A DNA stretch of 56,895 bases, from the NCBI GenBank assembly GCA_964399625.1, contig CAYNSB010000022.1, forward strand, positions 1 through 56,895, in the 5' to 3' direction. How positions within the stretch are numbered: the first letter of the stretch is position 1; each line of letters begins with the position of its first letter. The notes beneath the pieces were generated by a model. The model was not told where the DNA came from. It saw nothing but the letters and a program-made list of their open reading frames with translations, and did not search any database. The stretch comes from CAYNSB01 sp964399625 (lineage in GTDB: Bacteria; Planctomycetota; Phycisphaerae; Phycisphaerales; UBA1924). Positions 16,932 through 25,707 of the stretch are shown here, in pieces. The position numbers and the translations under genes are program-made.

Positions 16932-18521
16932 ATGAGCACCACGCCCGATCCCTGCATCCTGGTCATCTTCGGCGCCTCGGGCGATCTCACGCATCGCAAG
17001 CTCATTCCTGCGATGTTCGAGCTCGCCCCCTGGGGCCCGGGCGGCGCACGCCAGGACTCGGCCCACGGGGCGCTGCCCGATCGGTTCGCCATCGTCGGCG
17101 TCTCGCGGACGCCGATGAGCGATGAGCAGTTCCGGGCCAAGATGCGCGAGAGCGTGAAGCAGTTCGCGTCCAACTGGGACGAGGCCCGCTGGGCGGAGTT
17201 CGCCAAGCGACTCCATTACCACGCGGGCGATGCCGCGAGCCCGGACGCGTACCCCTCGCTCACGCCGCGCCTGAACCAGGTCGCGGAGCAGCACAAGCTC
17301 GCGTTCGGCCCCAGCGGCGCGGGGTGCGTGAACACGAACGTGCTGTTCTACCTGTCGGTGTCGCCCAACCTGTACGAACCGATCATCGCAAACATCGGCG
17401 CCGCGGGGCTCGTCTCCGAGGGCAAGCGGTGGTGCTCGATCAACCCTGGCGCCACGCCCTGGCAGCGCATCATCGTCGAGAAGCCCTTCGGCACCGACCT
17501 TCCCTCCGCGCACTCGCTGAACCAGGCGCTGGGGCGCGTGTTCGAGGAGGAATCGATCTATCGCATCGATCACTATCTGGGGAAGGAACTCGTCCAGAAC
17601 ATCGCGGTGCTGCGATTCGCCAACTCGCTGTTCGAGCCGATGTGGTCGCGGAGCTACGTCGACCACGTGCAGGTGACGGCGGCGGAGACTCTGGGCGTGG
17701 GCTCGCGTGCCGCGAACTTCTACGACACGGCCGGGGCGCTCCGCGACATGGTCCAGAGCCACCTGCTGCAGGTGCTCGCGTTCGTCGCGATCGAGCCGCC
17801 CAGCGTGTTCAGCGCGGACGCGATCATGCGTGAGAAGATCAAGCTGTTCAACAGCGCACGCCCGATCGCGGCGAGCGACGCGGCTCGCAACGCGGTCTTT
17901 GGGCGGTACGGCCCCTCGCCCGCGACGCCCAAGGGCCCGGGGGAGCCCGCGTACGTGGGCGAGCAGGGTGTGGATGCCACACGCAAGACCGAGACGTACG
18001 CCGCGATGCGTGTTGAGTTCGACAACTGGCGCTGGGCGGGCGTGCCGTTCTACCTCCGCTCAGGAAAGAAGCTGGCCCGCAAGCTCACCGAGGTTGTCGT
18101 CCAGTTCCGCCGCCCGCCCACGGATATGTTCGCCAAGGCGCTGGGCGTGGCGCGCGACCTGCCCGCCAACAGGCTCATCATCAACATCGCTCCGACCGAG
18201 GGACTCGAGCTGCAGGTCCAGGGCAAGGTGCCGGGATCGGGGCTCAAGATCGATTCGGCGAACCTCGCCCTCGACTACCTCGAGCGGTTCGGCGGCGAGA
18301 AGATCGAGGCCTACGGCCCGCTCATTCTCGACGCGATGCGCGGGGATCGCACGCTGTACAAGCACCGCGACGAGGTCGAGGGCTCCTGGCGGATCTGCCA
18401 GCCCCTGCTGGAATCGCCCCAGTTGCGCGACTCGATCGAGACCTACACCGCGGGCTCCTGGGGGCCCGTCGGCGCGGACACGATGCTCGCTCGCGATGGG
18501 CATCGCTGGCACAACCCGTAG
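16932..18521 (+). CDS. zwf: Glucose-6-phosphate 1-dehydrogenase
   Basis: A 529-aa cytoplasmic enzyme oxidising glucose-6-phosphate to 6-phosphogluconolactone with reduction of NADP+, the entry step of the oxidative pentose phosphate pathway. The Rossmann motif FGASGDLTHRKLIP is at residues 11-24, the EKPFGTDL segment follows, and the substrate-binding/catalytic signature RIDHYLGKELVQN carries the active-site Asp-His. The length is typical. The ATG at 16932 (MSTTPDPC) is preferred over an upstream ATG at 16884 because the Rossmann fold begins right after it. It is a single gene with no pgl or gnd neighbour visible, divergent from thiD2-thiE. Confidence 0.95.
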   Translation: MSTTPDPCILVIFGASGDLTHRKLIPAMFELAPWGPGGARQDSAHGALPDRFAIVGVSRTPMSDEQFRAKMRESVKQFASNWDEARWAEFAKRLHYHAGDAASPDAYPSLTPRLNQVAEQHKLAFGPSGAGCVNTNVLFYLSVSPNLYEPIIANIGAAGLVSEGKRWCSINPGATPWQRIIVEKPFGTDLPSAHSLNQALGRVFEEESIYRIDHYLGKELVQNIAVLRFANSLFEPMWSRSYVDHVQVTAAETLGVGSRAANFYDTAGALRDMVQSHLLQVLAFVAIEPPSVFSADAIMREKIKLFNSARPIAASDAARNAVFGRYGPSPATPKGPGEPAYVGEQGVDATRKTETYAAMRVEFDNWRWAGVPFYLRSGKKLARKLTEVVVQFRRPPTDMFAKALGVARDLPANRLIINIAPTEGLELQVQGKVPGSGLKIDSANLALDYLERFGGEKIEAYGPLILDAMRGDRTLYKHRDEVEGSWRICQPLLESPQLRDSIETYTAGSWGPVGADTMLARDGHRWHNP

Positions 18522-18562
18522 CCGGGAATCTGCACGCACGACTCGATCGCATTCTGTTTGTG

Positions 18563-18590
18563 TTGTGCGAAGACAGCATCGATGTATACT
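18563..18590 (+). promoter_or_regulatory. Candidate sigma70-type promoter of the dockerin-like gene
   Basis: TTGTGC at 18563-18568 and TATACT at 18585-18590 are separated by 16 bases, close to the vegetative consensus. The start codon is 54 bases further on. A GGGCC-TAGC-GGCCC hairpin lies in the leader at about 18612-18625. Found by inspection only. Confidence 0.45.
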
Positions 18591-18643
18591 TGCAGAAGCG
18601 GAGCCCTTTCGGGCCTAGCGGCCCTTTGGTCAGGAGATCCGCT

Positions 18644-19321
18644 ATGAAGAAGATCGCTGTGCTGTCACTGGTGGCTGCTTGCGGGGCGCACGCGCAGGTG
18701 AGCACGTCGTACGCGCTCAACAATGATTCGAAGCTAGAAATCGAGCGGTGCGTGTCGCCGTGTGCGTGCGCGCTCGGCACGGTCAAGTACAACGCTTCGG
18801 GCGGATTCGCGCTGACGCTGCGTCAGCGCGGCCCGTTGTTCGATGAGTACGCCGTCACAGGCATCGTGCTATCGGGCACGGCGATCTTTCCCGCGGGCTC
18901 GCCGGTGCAATATGCCGGGACTGGAACGTACTCCATCGGCGGAGAAATCACCGTGCAGCATCGGCTCCAGTTCACTCTCACACCCGTCGCGCCCACGAAC
19001 GGGCCCACGCTCACGTTCGATTCCGGCCTAGTCGCGCGAGACCTGAACCAACCGTTCCCGGCTATTGACATTGTTGTTCAAGGCACGGGCACCTGCTTCA
19101 ACTCCACGCTGAACCTGCATGCCGACCCAGGTACGTCCGTCGTGTCGTGTTACGCTGACCAAGACGGCTCGGGCGGCCTGAGCGCGGCGGATTTTTCGGC
19201 GTTTCTTGCCAAGTTCAGGGCGGGCGATGCTTCGGCCAACTGCGACGGCTCGCCCGATGGATCGCTATCGGCGGGCGACTTCACGTGCTTCCTGCAGGCG
19301 TTCCGGGCCGGATGCCCGTGA
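18644..19321 (+). CDS. Secreted protein with C-terminal GC-type dockerin-like domain
   Basis: A 225-aa exported protein. It has a short signal peptide (KKIAVLSLVAACGAHA), a beta-rich, cysteine-containing body without recognised catalytic motifs, and a C-terminal tail with two calcium-loop-like repeats: CYADQDGSGGLSAADFSAF and NCDGSPDGSLSAGDFTCF. This dockerin-like tail, ending in a cysteine-containing GCP, is common on many secreted proteins of Phycisphaerae and is thought to mediate surface or matrix attachment. The ATG at 18644 follows CAGGAGATCC. Function of the body is unknown; one gene per transcript, convergent with the ABC transporter operon 10 bases downstream. Confidence 0.75.
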   Translation: MKKIAVLSLVAACGAHAQVSTSYALNNDSKLEIERCVSPCACALGTVKYNASGGFALTLRQRGPLFDEYAVTGIVLSGTAIFPAGSPVQYAGTGTYSIGGEITVQHRLQFTLTPVAPTNGPTLTFDSGLVARDLNQPFPAIDIVVQGTGTCFNSTLNLHADPGTSVVSCYADQDGSGGLSAADFSAFLAKFRAGDASANCDGSPDGSLSAGDFTCFLQAFRAGCP

Positions 19322-19331
19322 GCGTCGAGCG

Positions 19332-21488
19332 CTAGCCCTTCCACCAGCGCCACATCAGGCCCACGAGCAGGACAAGGGCGGGCAGACCGATCGTCGCCCC
19401 GGCCCGGATCATCGTGATGGCGCCCGCGCTCAGGCTTCGGACCAGCGGAATCGAGCGCGCCGTCGCGCTCGTGGCGATCATGTCGTCCTGCCCCGCGAGC
19501 CAGTAGACGCACGCCTCGAGCAATTCGGCGTTGCCGGGGTTGACCGCCGCCACGCGTCCGTCCACCATCGTGCTCTCGTCGAGCGTGGGCCCCAGGAACC
19601 ACGTGTTGCTTCCCACGGCGATCGCACGCTGGATGAGCCCTCCGTGCATCGCCCGCTCGGCCGCTGCCGCAACGACCCAGGGGCCCTGCGACTCGTCGCG
19701 TGTGGAATCGCTGCGCGGCGGATCGGGAACATCGCCCTGCTGCGACACGGGCACCTGGATGTACCCGAGCCATTGCGATTCGTTCCACACGCCCGCCTCG
19801 CCGGCGGAGATGATGGGCCAGGAACGCACGCCGTCGCGCTTCGCGAGCCGAATCGCGACGGGCCACTCGAGCTTTGTGGGCAGCCCACGGATCGCCGCGC
19901 CGATCACGCCGCCGGCGTCGCCCTCGGCTCGAACGCGAAGCATCGAGTCGACACGGCGTCGCCCCCCGGCGATGCTCTCGCGGAGCAGGACCCGTCCCGT
20001 GTCGCAATCCAGGCCCAAGGCGGAGAGAGGCTCGATGATCGGGTCCTTCTCGCCGTAGGTCGGCAGCGTGCTCGGGTGCGCGTTCACGAGCACGGAGCGC
20101 CCCTCGTCGATGAGACGCTTGACCACCGCGCCCAGTTTCTTGACACGCTCGGCGCCGCTCTCCACGCCCGGGGCGCTCGCGGCGTAGCTCTGCGTGCCCA
20201 CTACGACGTACACGATCGGGCGCTCGCCCCTGGGATCGAGGCGCGCCAGCGACGGCGGCTCGGCGTCCACCGCGGCGTCCCAGATGGCCACGTCGATCCC
20301 GCGCAGGCCCAGCCTCTGCCTCATCGAATCGAGCCACAGCGGCGGACGGTCAAAGAAGCCGCGGGATTGTCCGTGCGCGACGACGACGATCGGGCGAACG
20401 GGGCGTGCGAGCGAACCCAGCGCCGCGGAGAGCAACTCCTCCGCGTTTCGCCGGGCATCGCCGGCGCCCCCTTCGGGAGGGAACAACTGGTCCATCGGGA
20501 TCGCGGTGAGTCCCGCGCCGGGCCCCTCGCTTGGGCCGATGAGGAGCATCGCGCCCGTCTTCTCGAGGACGCGGGAGACGCGCGTGGCGTCCAGGCGGGG
20601 CATGCGGTCCAGTTCGTCGGCGATCACGCCGGCCCGGTCTCGCAGGCGGGTCGCCGCGCCCGCGGCGCTGCGGGCCCGATCCCTGATCGCTTCGGTCTGC
20701 GATGCATCCTGCGCGAGGCGATCGGTGTTGCTCGCGATGTCCGCGAGCCCAGCGCGGAGGTCGGTCAGTGGCGGCCGAAGAGTTCCGGCGATGCGCTCGC
20801 CATCGGGCGTGACACCGCTCGACGAGTCCGTCGCCTCTCGTGCTTTCTGGAGTTGATCGCGGAGCGAGTGGGCGCTGTTGGCGCACTCGCCGGCGCGCAG
20901 TTCGGCGTACTTGCGGTTGCGCTCGCTTGCGGGAGTCGCCCCGGGCATCGCCTCGCGAAGGGCGATGAGCCCACGGGAGAGCAGATCGAGCTCCGACGCG
21001 AGGCTCTCGGTGCCCTTGATCGCGTTCTCCAGCGCGGATCGCTGCTGCGCGAGCCTGGGCCCGTCGCGCTCGCGCAGGCGTGCGATGAGCGCGTCGTACT
21101 CCTGGGCGCCGCGGGCCGAGCCTGTATCGATCCTCGTGACTTTCACGCGTCCGCCGCTCTCGCGGCTGAGGCGGTCCAGCACGTCATCGACGCGTTGGCG
21201 TGCGCCCGGGGGAATCGCGGCGCGATCGCGCAGCGGGCCCGCGAGCACGAACTCGTAGTTGCCCGGAAGTGCTCGTAGAAGGTCCTTTGTGCGGGGCGAC
21301 AGCCTGTGCTCCCCCGTTGCGGTCAGGTCGAAGCGGTGCGACGTGCGCGCTCCGACGATGTTGGCGAGCACGAGGGACGCGGTCGCCGCGATGAGCAGCA
21401 CCAGGGCCATGCCCACGAGCCTCGCGCGTCCGCGCGTGCCCCGCGTTGGTGGCGAGGCGTCAGTCCGCGTGCCGGGAATCGGGCTCAT
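19332..21488 (-). CDS. GldG-like periplasmic-facing subunit of an ABC transporter
   Basis: A 718-aa protein with an N-terminal TM helix (LVGMALVLLIAATASLVLANI), a large extracytoplasmic region and a C-terminal TM helix (TIGLPALVLLVGLMWRWWKG). The segment SHRFDLTATGEHRLSPRTKDLL is the characteristic opening of the GldG/intraflagellar-transport-like ABC auxiliary family. A coiled-coil-rich stretch (about residues 130-260) contains an insertion not usual in the family. Start ATG 21488 overlaps the permease stop as ATGA, making this the last gene of a three-gene GldA-GldF-GldG type operon. Such systems occur widely outside gliding bacteria, so the transported substrate is unknown. Confidence 0.75.
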   Translation of the reverse strand: MSPIPGTRTDASPPTRGTRGRARLVGMALVLLIAATASLVLANIVGARTSHRFDLTATGEHRLSPRTKDLLRALPGNYEFVLAGPLRDRAAIPPGARQRVDDVLDRLSRESGGRVKVTRIDTGSARGAQEYDALIARLRERDGPRLAQQRSALENAIKGTESLASELDLLSRGLIALREAMPGATPASERNRKYAELRAGECANSAHSLRDQLQKAREATDSSSGVTPDGERIAGTLRPPLTDLRAGLADIASNTDRLAQDASQTEAIRDRARSAAGAATRLRDRAGVIADELDRMPRLDATRVSRVLEKTGAMLLIGPSEGPGAGLTAIPMDQLFPPEGGAGDARRNAEELLSAALGSLARPVRPIVVVAHGQSRGFFDRPPLWLDSMRQRLGLRGIDVAIWDAAVDAEPPSLARLDPRGERPIVYVVVGTQSYAASAPGVESGAERVKKLGAVVKRLIDEGRSVLVNAHPSTLPTYGEKDPIIEPLSALGLDCDTGRVLLRESIAGGRRRVDSMLRVRAEGDAGGVIGAAIRGLPTKLEWPVAIRLAKRDGVRSWPIISAGEAGVWNESQWLGYIQVPVSQQGDVPDPPRSDSTRDESQGPWVVAAAAERAMHGGLIQRAIAVGSNTWFLGPTLDESTMVDGRVAAVNPGNAELLEACVYWLAGQDDMIATSATARSIPLVRSLSAGAITMIRAGATIGLPALVLLVGLMWRWWKG

Positions 21489-22204
21489 CGCCACCTCCGG
21501 CTTTCGAGAGAGACGTACGAGAGCACCAGGAGCCATCCCGCGATGGACACGAAGTACACGACGCCGGCGGTATCGATCATGCCCTTGGCAAAGTCCACCA
21601 GGCGGGGCTGCGGAGCGATCGCGGCAAGGGTCCTGGCGATCCAGCCCGGGACGCCCGAGGGGTCGCTGCCGCTGAGCAGGAACGCCAGCAACAGCAGGAA
21701 CGTGCCGAGGTACGCGAGCGTCTGGTTGGAGGTGAGCGAGGAGATCAGGATTCCCGCGGCGAGATAGACCGAACCGAGCAGCACCAGGCTCGCGTACCCC
21801 GAGATGATCGGCCCGAGGTCCGGGCGCGGGTCGCTCACGATCCACAGCGTCACGGCGTGCGCGAGCGTGGGGGCCAGCACAAGGAGCAGGAACATCCCCG
21901 CGCCGATGAACTTGCCCAGCACGATTGCCCAGTCCGAGGCGGGCGAGGTCATCAGCGGCTCGATCGTGCCCTGGCGGACCTCCTCGCTCAGCAGTTTCAT
22001 CGTGATCGCCGGCACGATCGGCAGCAGGAGGAAACCGGAGAGACCGAAGACGTCCTTGAGCGACGCGGGCGATCCGGGCTGCACGATCCCGTAGGCGAAC
22101 AGCGCGCCCGCGAGCAGCAGGTACATCGCCATCGCGACCCACCCCAGCGGAACGCGGAAGAAGGAGCGAAGCTCGCGCCACGCGATGGTCCACGCCGCGT
22201 TCAC
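21485..22204 (-). CDS. ABC-2 type permease (GldF-like)
   Basis: A 239-aa integral membrane protein with six hydrophobic segments, beginning AWTIAWRELRSFFRVPLGWV, and with the ABC-2 segment MKLLSEEVRQGTIEPLMTSP that is diagnostic of GldF-type permeases. It forms the membrane channel of the transporter encoded with the ATPase upstream and the GldG-like subunit downstream. The start is a GTG at 22204 that overlaps the ATPase stop by 4 bases, and its own stop overlaps the next start, so the three genes are translationally coupled. The exported substrate is unknown. Confidence 0.85.
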   Translation of the reverse strand: MNAAWTIAWRELRSFFRVPLGWVAMAMYLLLAGALFAYGIVQPGSPASLKDVFGLSGFLLLPIVPAITMKLLSEEVRQGTIEPLMTSPASDWAIVLGKFIGAGMFLLLVLAPTLAHAVTLWIVSDPRPDLGPIISGYASLVLLGSVYLAAGILISSLTSNQTLAYLGTFLLLLAFLLSGSDPSGVPGWIARTLAAIAPQPRLVDFAKGMIDTAGVVYFVSIAGWLLVLSYVSLESRRWR

Positions 22205-23151
22205 GCCCCACCCCCGGCGGAGCTCTCGCGTTCCACGATGTCCATGAAGACGCGCTCGAGGCTGACGCTCTCGCGGCGCAGTTCGCGCACCAGGACGCCC
22301 GCGGCCTTCGCGGCGCTCGCGATGGGCTCGCGGAGGTCGCCCGCGTCGGGCCGCGACGCGACGCGGGTCCGCGTCCAGCCGTCCGCGTCCGTCCGTGTTG
22401 GTTCCGCTCGTTCCACGCCCGACACGCTCTGGAGCCAGCGTGCGTCCGTGCCGCGCCACTCGACCTCGTACACGCCCGATCCAGCGCGTGCCGCGACCAT
22501 CGCTTTGGGGTCGCCATCGGCGAGGACGCGTCCCCTGGCCATGAGCACGACCCGATCGCACGTGAGCTCCACCTCGGGCAAAACGTGCGAGCTGACAAGG
22601 ACGGCTCGCTCGCGCCCGAGTTCGCGGATGAGGGACCGGGTGTGCCGGATCTGGCGCGGGTCCAGCGCGTTGGCCGGCTCGTCGAGGACCAGCACTCCCG
22701 GATCGTGCACCAGCGCGGCGGCAAGCCCGACACGCTGGCGGAAGCCCTTGCTCAGGTGCCCGACGCGCCGCCGACGCACCTCGCCCAGCTCGCACGCGTC
22801 GATCACCCGTTCGATCGACGCGTGGCGTGCGCGCCGGTCCAGGCCGAAGAGGCGTGCGCGAAAGTCGAGATAGTCGCGGACCGCCATTTCCGCGTAGGCC
22901 GGGGCGGACTCGGCGAGGTACCCGATCCGTGCGCGCGCGCCGCGTGAATCGTTGATCGTGTCCAGCCCGTCGATGGTGATGCGACCCGAATCGGGGGGCA
23001 GAAAGCCCGTGATCATTCGGATCGTCGTGGTCTTGCCCGCTCCGTTGCTTCCGAGCAGCCCCACGACTTCGCCACGTGCGACGTCCAGGCTGACGTCGCG
23101 AACCGCGGCGACGCCGGAGAAGCTCTTGCTCACGTTCTGGACGCTGATCAT
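22201..23151 (-). CDS. ABC transporter ATP-binding protein (GldA-like)
   Basis: A 316-aa cytoplasmic ATPase with Walker A GSNGAGKTT, signature LSKGFRQRVGLAAAL, Walker B VLVLDEPANALDP and the H-loop SSH. The C-terminal 90 residues form a substrate-independent regulatory extension found in ABC-2 drug/exopolymer exporter ATPases. The ATG at 23151 (MISVQNVSKSF) is preferred because the ABC core begins there; the sequence upstream is not protein-like. It is the first gene of the operon with the permease and GldG-like gene, which it should energise. Confidence 0.9.
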   Translation of the reverse strand: MISVQNVSKSFSGVAAVRDVSLDVARGEVVGLLGSNGAGKTTTIRMITGFLPPDSGRITIDGLDTINDSRGARARIGYLAESAPAYAEMAVRDYLDFRARLFGLDRRARHASIERVIDACELGEVRRRRVGHLSKGFRQRVGLAAALVHDPGVLVLDEPANALDPRQIRHTRSLIRELGRERAVLVSSHVLPEVELTCDRVVLMARGRVLADGDPKAMVAARAGSGVYEVEWRGTDARWLQSVSGVERAEPTRTDADGWTRTRVASRPDAGDLREPIASAAKAAGVLVRELRRESVSLERVFMDIVERESSAGGGA

Positions 23152-23346
23152 CGCTGCTGGAGTCCGGGACGTGTCCCGCGGAGGTCGGGGCGATTGCTGG
23201 AGGGCGTTCGGGGTGCGATCGAGGGCTCGGATGACCGATGACACTCTTCGGCGATCCTGCCCCGATCCCTACCGATTTGCGACCGTCTGCCCGATACTCT
23301 TCCCCGATTGAACCCCCAGGAGTTACGCCCGAGGTCTGCCCCCCCG

Positions 23347-25038
23347 ATGGGCCATTCACGCCCCAAGCTCTGGATCATCGGCGGCGCGGGGGTTCCCGCG
23401 TCGGAGATCCTTCGACGACTGGGGGACCTGTTCGAGGTCTCTCTGGTGCCGCCCGCGCTGGTGGGGGACGTGGCGATTGACCCCCAGAACGACCTCGTGC
23501 TCTCGCGGGGCGACGAGGTCGCTCGCGGCGCCAACCCCTCGACCATGCCCACGGGCCCGGTGGGCGGGGCGCTCGACGCGATGGAGGCGCTGGCGCAGGG
23601 CGTCGCCCTGTGCGCTCCTTCGGGAGAAGTGGTGTGGGCCAACGCTCGGTTTCGTGCGCTGTCGGAGCAGGTCCGGGCCCGGGTGGCGCAGATTTGCCGC
23701 GGCGCCGAGCGCCTGCTGGGCGACGCGATGCACGCCCGCTCGATCCATCGCGAGGACGTCGTGACGCCCGACGAGGCGGGCGGGGGCACGCTCGAGGTGT
23801 CCGTGACTCCGTCCGGGAGCGAGCTCGCGGTCGTGGTGCGTGACATTACTCAGGATCGGCGGTTGCGCCAGAAGCTCGACGCGATCGATCAGGCCGGCGC
23901 CTCGCTGGTTTCGATGAACGCCGACACGGTGCGGAAGGTGCACGCGGCCGACCGCCTGAAGATGCTCCAGACCAGCATCGTTCAGGCGTGCGTGAACGTG
24001 CTCAAGTTCGACCACTTCCTGGTGCGCGTGCTGGACGAACGCTCGGGCAAGCTGGAGATGATCATGCACTCCGGGCTTCCCCAGGAGGCGGTGGAGCTCG
24101 AGCTTCGCCCCGCGATGGAGGGCAACGGCATCTCGGGGTACGTCGCGGCGTCCGGGCTCTCGTACATCTGTTACGACACGCGCCAGGACCGACGGTTCCT
24201 GCCGGGCTTCACCAACGCCCGCTCGTCGCTCACCATCCCGCTGCGGCTGCACGACAAGGTCATCGGGATTTTCAATGTCGAGTCCGATCGCGTGGGTGCG
24301 TTCACGGAGGAGGACCGCCAGTTCGCGGAGATCTTCTCGCGGTACGTCGCGATCGCGCTGCACATGCTCAACCTGCTGGTCGTGGAGCAGGCCGCGGTGG
24401 GCGAGTCGTTCTCCGGGCGGGTCGAGGGCGAGCTCTCGGCGCCGCTGGAGGACATCCTCAAGGAGGCCGACTGGCTGCGTGATCTCTCGGGGCGCGATCC
24501 CGAGGCGGCGCAGCACGTCACGCGCATCATCACGGACGTCGAGTCGATCCGCTCTCGCGTCCGCAACGTCGCGCGGGGCGCGCAGACGCTGCTGGGCGTC
24601 GAGGGCGCGATGTCCGACGTGAAGATCGATCCCATGCTGTCGGGCAAGGTCATCCTCGTCGCCGATGACGAGGCGAACGTTCGAAGGATCATCCACGACG
24701 TTCTGCACAAGCGGGGCGCCGAAGTTTGCACGTTTCCCAACGGACTGGAGGCGATCGAGGCGCTCGAGGCGGCACGGGCCGGAACGCGCCCGCGATTCGA
24801 CGCGGTGCTGTCGGACATCCGCATGCCCGATCGGAACGGGTACGAGGTGTTCGCCGCGGCTCGCAAGGCGTTCCCGGAACTGCCCGTCATCCTGATGACC
24901 GGGTTCGGGTACGACCCGCACCACTCGATCGTGCGTGCGAGCCAGGAGGGGCTCCAGAGCGTGCTGTTCAAGCCGTTCCCGGTGGAGCGGCTGATCGAGG
25001 AGGTCAAGAAGGCGGTGAGTCCCAAGGCGGCGTCCTAG
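23347..25038 (+). CDS. PAS-GAF sensor protein with C-terminal receiver domain
   Basis: A 563-aa cytoplasmic signalling protein. Residues about 70-170 resemble a PAS-like domain (AQGVALCAPSGEVVWANARF, VVVRDITQDRRLRQKL). Residues about 200-340 form a GAF domain (SIVQACVNVLKFDHFLVRVL, SLTIPLRLHDKVIGIFNVES). After a helical linker, the last 120 residues are a receiver domain with acidic pair ADDE, phospho-acceptor SDIRMPD, MTGFG and KPF. No HisKA/HATPase, GGDEF or DNA-binding output is visible. It probably integrates a small-molecule signal with a phosphorelay. An ATG at 23347 is used; a TTG at 23308 would add 13 residues. Confidence 0.8.
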   Translation: MGHSRPKLWIIGGAGVPASEILRRLGDLFEVSLVPPALVGDVAIDPQNDLVLSRGDEVARGANPSTMPTGPVGGALDAMEALAQGVALCAPSGEVVWANARFRALSEQVRARVAQICRGAERLLGDAMHARSIHREDVVTPDEAGGGTLEVSVTPSGSELAVVVRDITQDRRLRQKLDAIDQAGASLVSMNADTVRKVHAADRLKMLQTSIVQACVNVLKFDHFLVRVLDERSGKLEMIMHSGLPQEAVELELRPAMEGNGISGYVAASGLSYICYDTRQDRRFLPGFTNARSSLTIPLRLHDKVIGIFNVESDRVGAFTEEDRQFAEIFSRYVAIALHMLNLLVVEQAAVGESFSGRVEGELSAPLEDILKEADWLRDLSGRDPEAAQHVTRIITDVESIRSRVRNVARGAQTLLGVEGAMSDVKIDPMLSGKVILVADDEANVRRIIHDVLHKRGAEVCTFPNGLEAIEALEAARAGTRPRFDAVLSDIRMPDRNGYEVFAAARKAFPELPVILMTGFGYDPHHSIVRASQEGLQSVLFKPFPVERLIEEVKKAVSPKAAS

Positions 25039-25077
25039 CGCTCCGATCCGGGCGCGGTGGTATCGGAGGGGCTTGCG

Positions 25078-25608
25078 ATGTCGCCCGCGATGTTCGACAG
25101 TGACGCGTTCGATCGCCTGCCGCTTTGGGCGCAGGTGCTCCTTGGGTCGCGGATGGTGCGGAGGGCCGTGCTCGCGCTCCCGCCCGATGTTCCCGCCTCG
25201 CAGAGAGATCGCTGGCTGGCGGGGCTGGATGCGATCGACCTGTGCGCGCGGGACGGGGCGTGGTCGAAGGAGCAACGCCCGATCGTCGCGGCGGCGAATC
25301 GCGTGCAGCCCGTGGTGAACGGTGGGAGCGCCGGCGAGGCGTTCCACTGGATCGCCGACGCGACGCACGCCGCCCACGACTCGCTGGACCTCGGCGCCGC
25401 GGAGACGGCGTGCACCAACGGAGTGCGGAACGCGATCGCGGCGTGCGCGCAATCGCCCGGCATGACCGGGCTGCAGGCGACCATCCTCGCCGCGAGCGAT
25501 CTCGACCTGCTGCAGTTCGCGTGCTCGGAGTCGCGCGTTGGGCGCTACGACGGCGTGGGCGAGGGCGTGCTCTCCCGACTTCCACCGGTGCACGCGCCGG
25601 GCTCATAA
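25078..25608 (+). CDS. Hypothetical protein (176 aa)
   Basis: A predicted helical, soluble 176-aa protein beginning MSPAMFDSDAFDRLPLWAQV. It has no signal peptide, membrane helix or motif I recognise. The ATG at 25078 follows a good GGAGGGG ribosome binding site; a GTG 21 bases upstream is an alternative. Third-position GC is high, as in real genes here. It lies 39 bases after the receiver protein gene and 99 bases before the decarboxylase gene, so it may be co-transcribed with the former. Confidence 0.55.
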   Translation: MSPAMFDSDAFDRLPLWAQVLLGSRMVRRAVLALPPDVPASQRDRWLAGLDAIDLCARDGAWSKEQRPIVAAANRVQPVVNGGSAGEAFHWIADATHAAHDSLDLGAAETACTNGVRNAIAACAQSPGMTGLQATILAASDLDLLQFACSESRVGRYDGVGEGVLSRLPPVHAPGS

Positions 25609-25707
25609 GACGCGCGGCTCCATTGCGCATGGGGGCGGTTCGGATCGCTACACTGCGAGCGCGCGGCGCACGCATCGCCGTGCAACACGACGGGGCCCGT
25701 GCTTGCC

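Noticed and set aside
21489..22733. Upstream extension of the GldG-like frame (minus strand)
   Set aside because: The extra 400 codons overlap the permease and ATPase genes in another frame and are Arg/Ser-rich; the GldG start at 21488 has an ATGA overlap with the permease stop.
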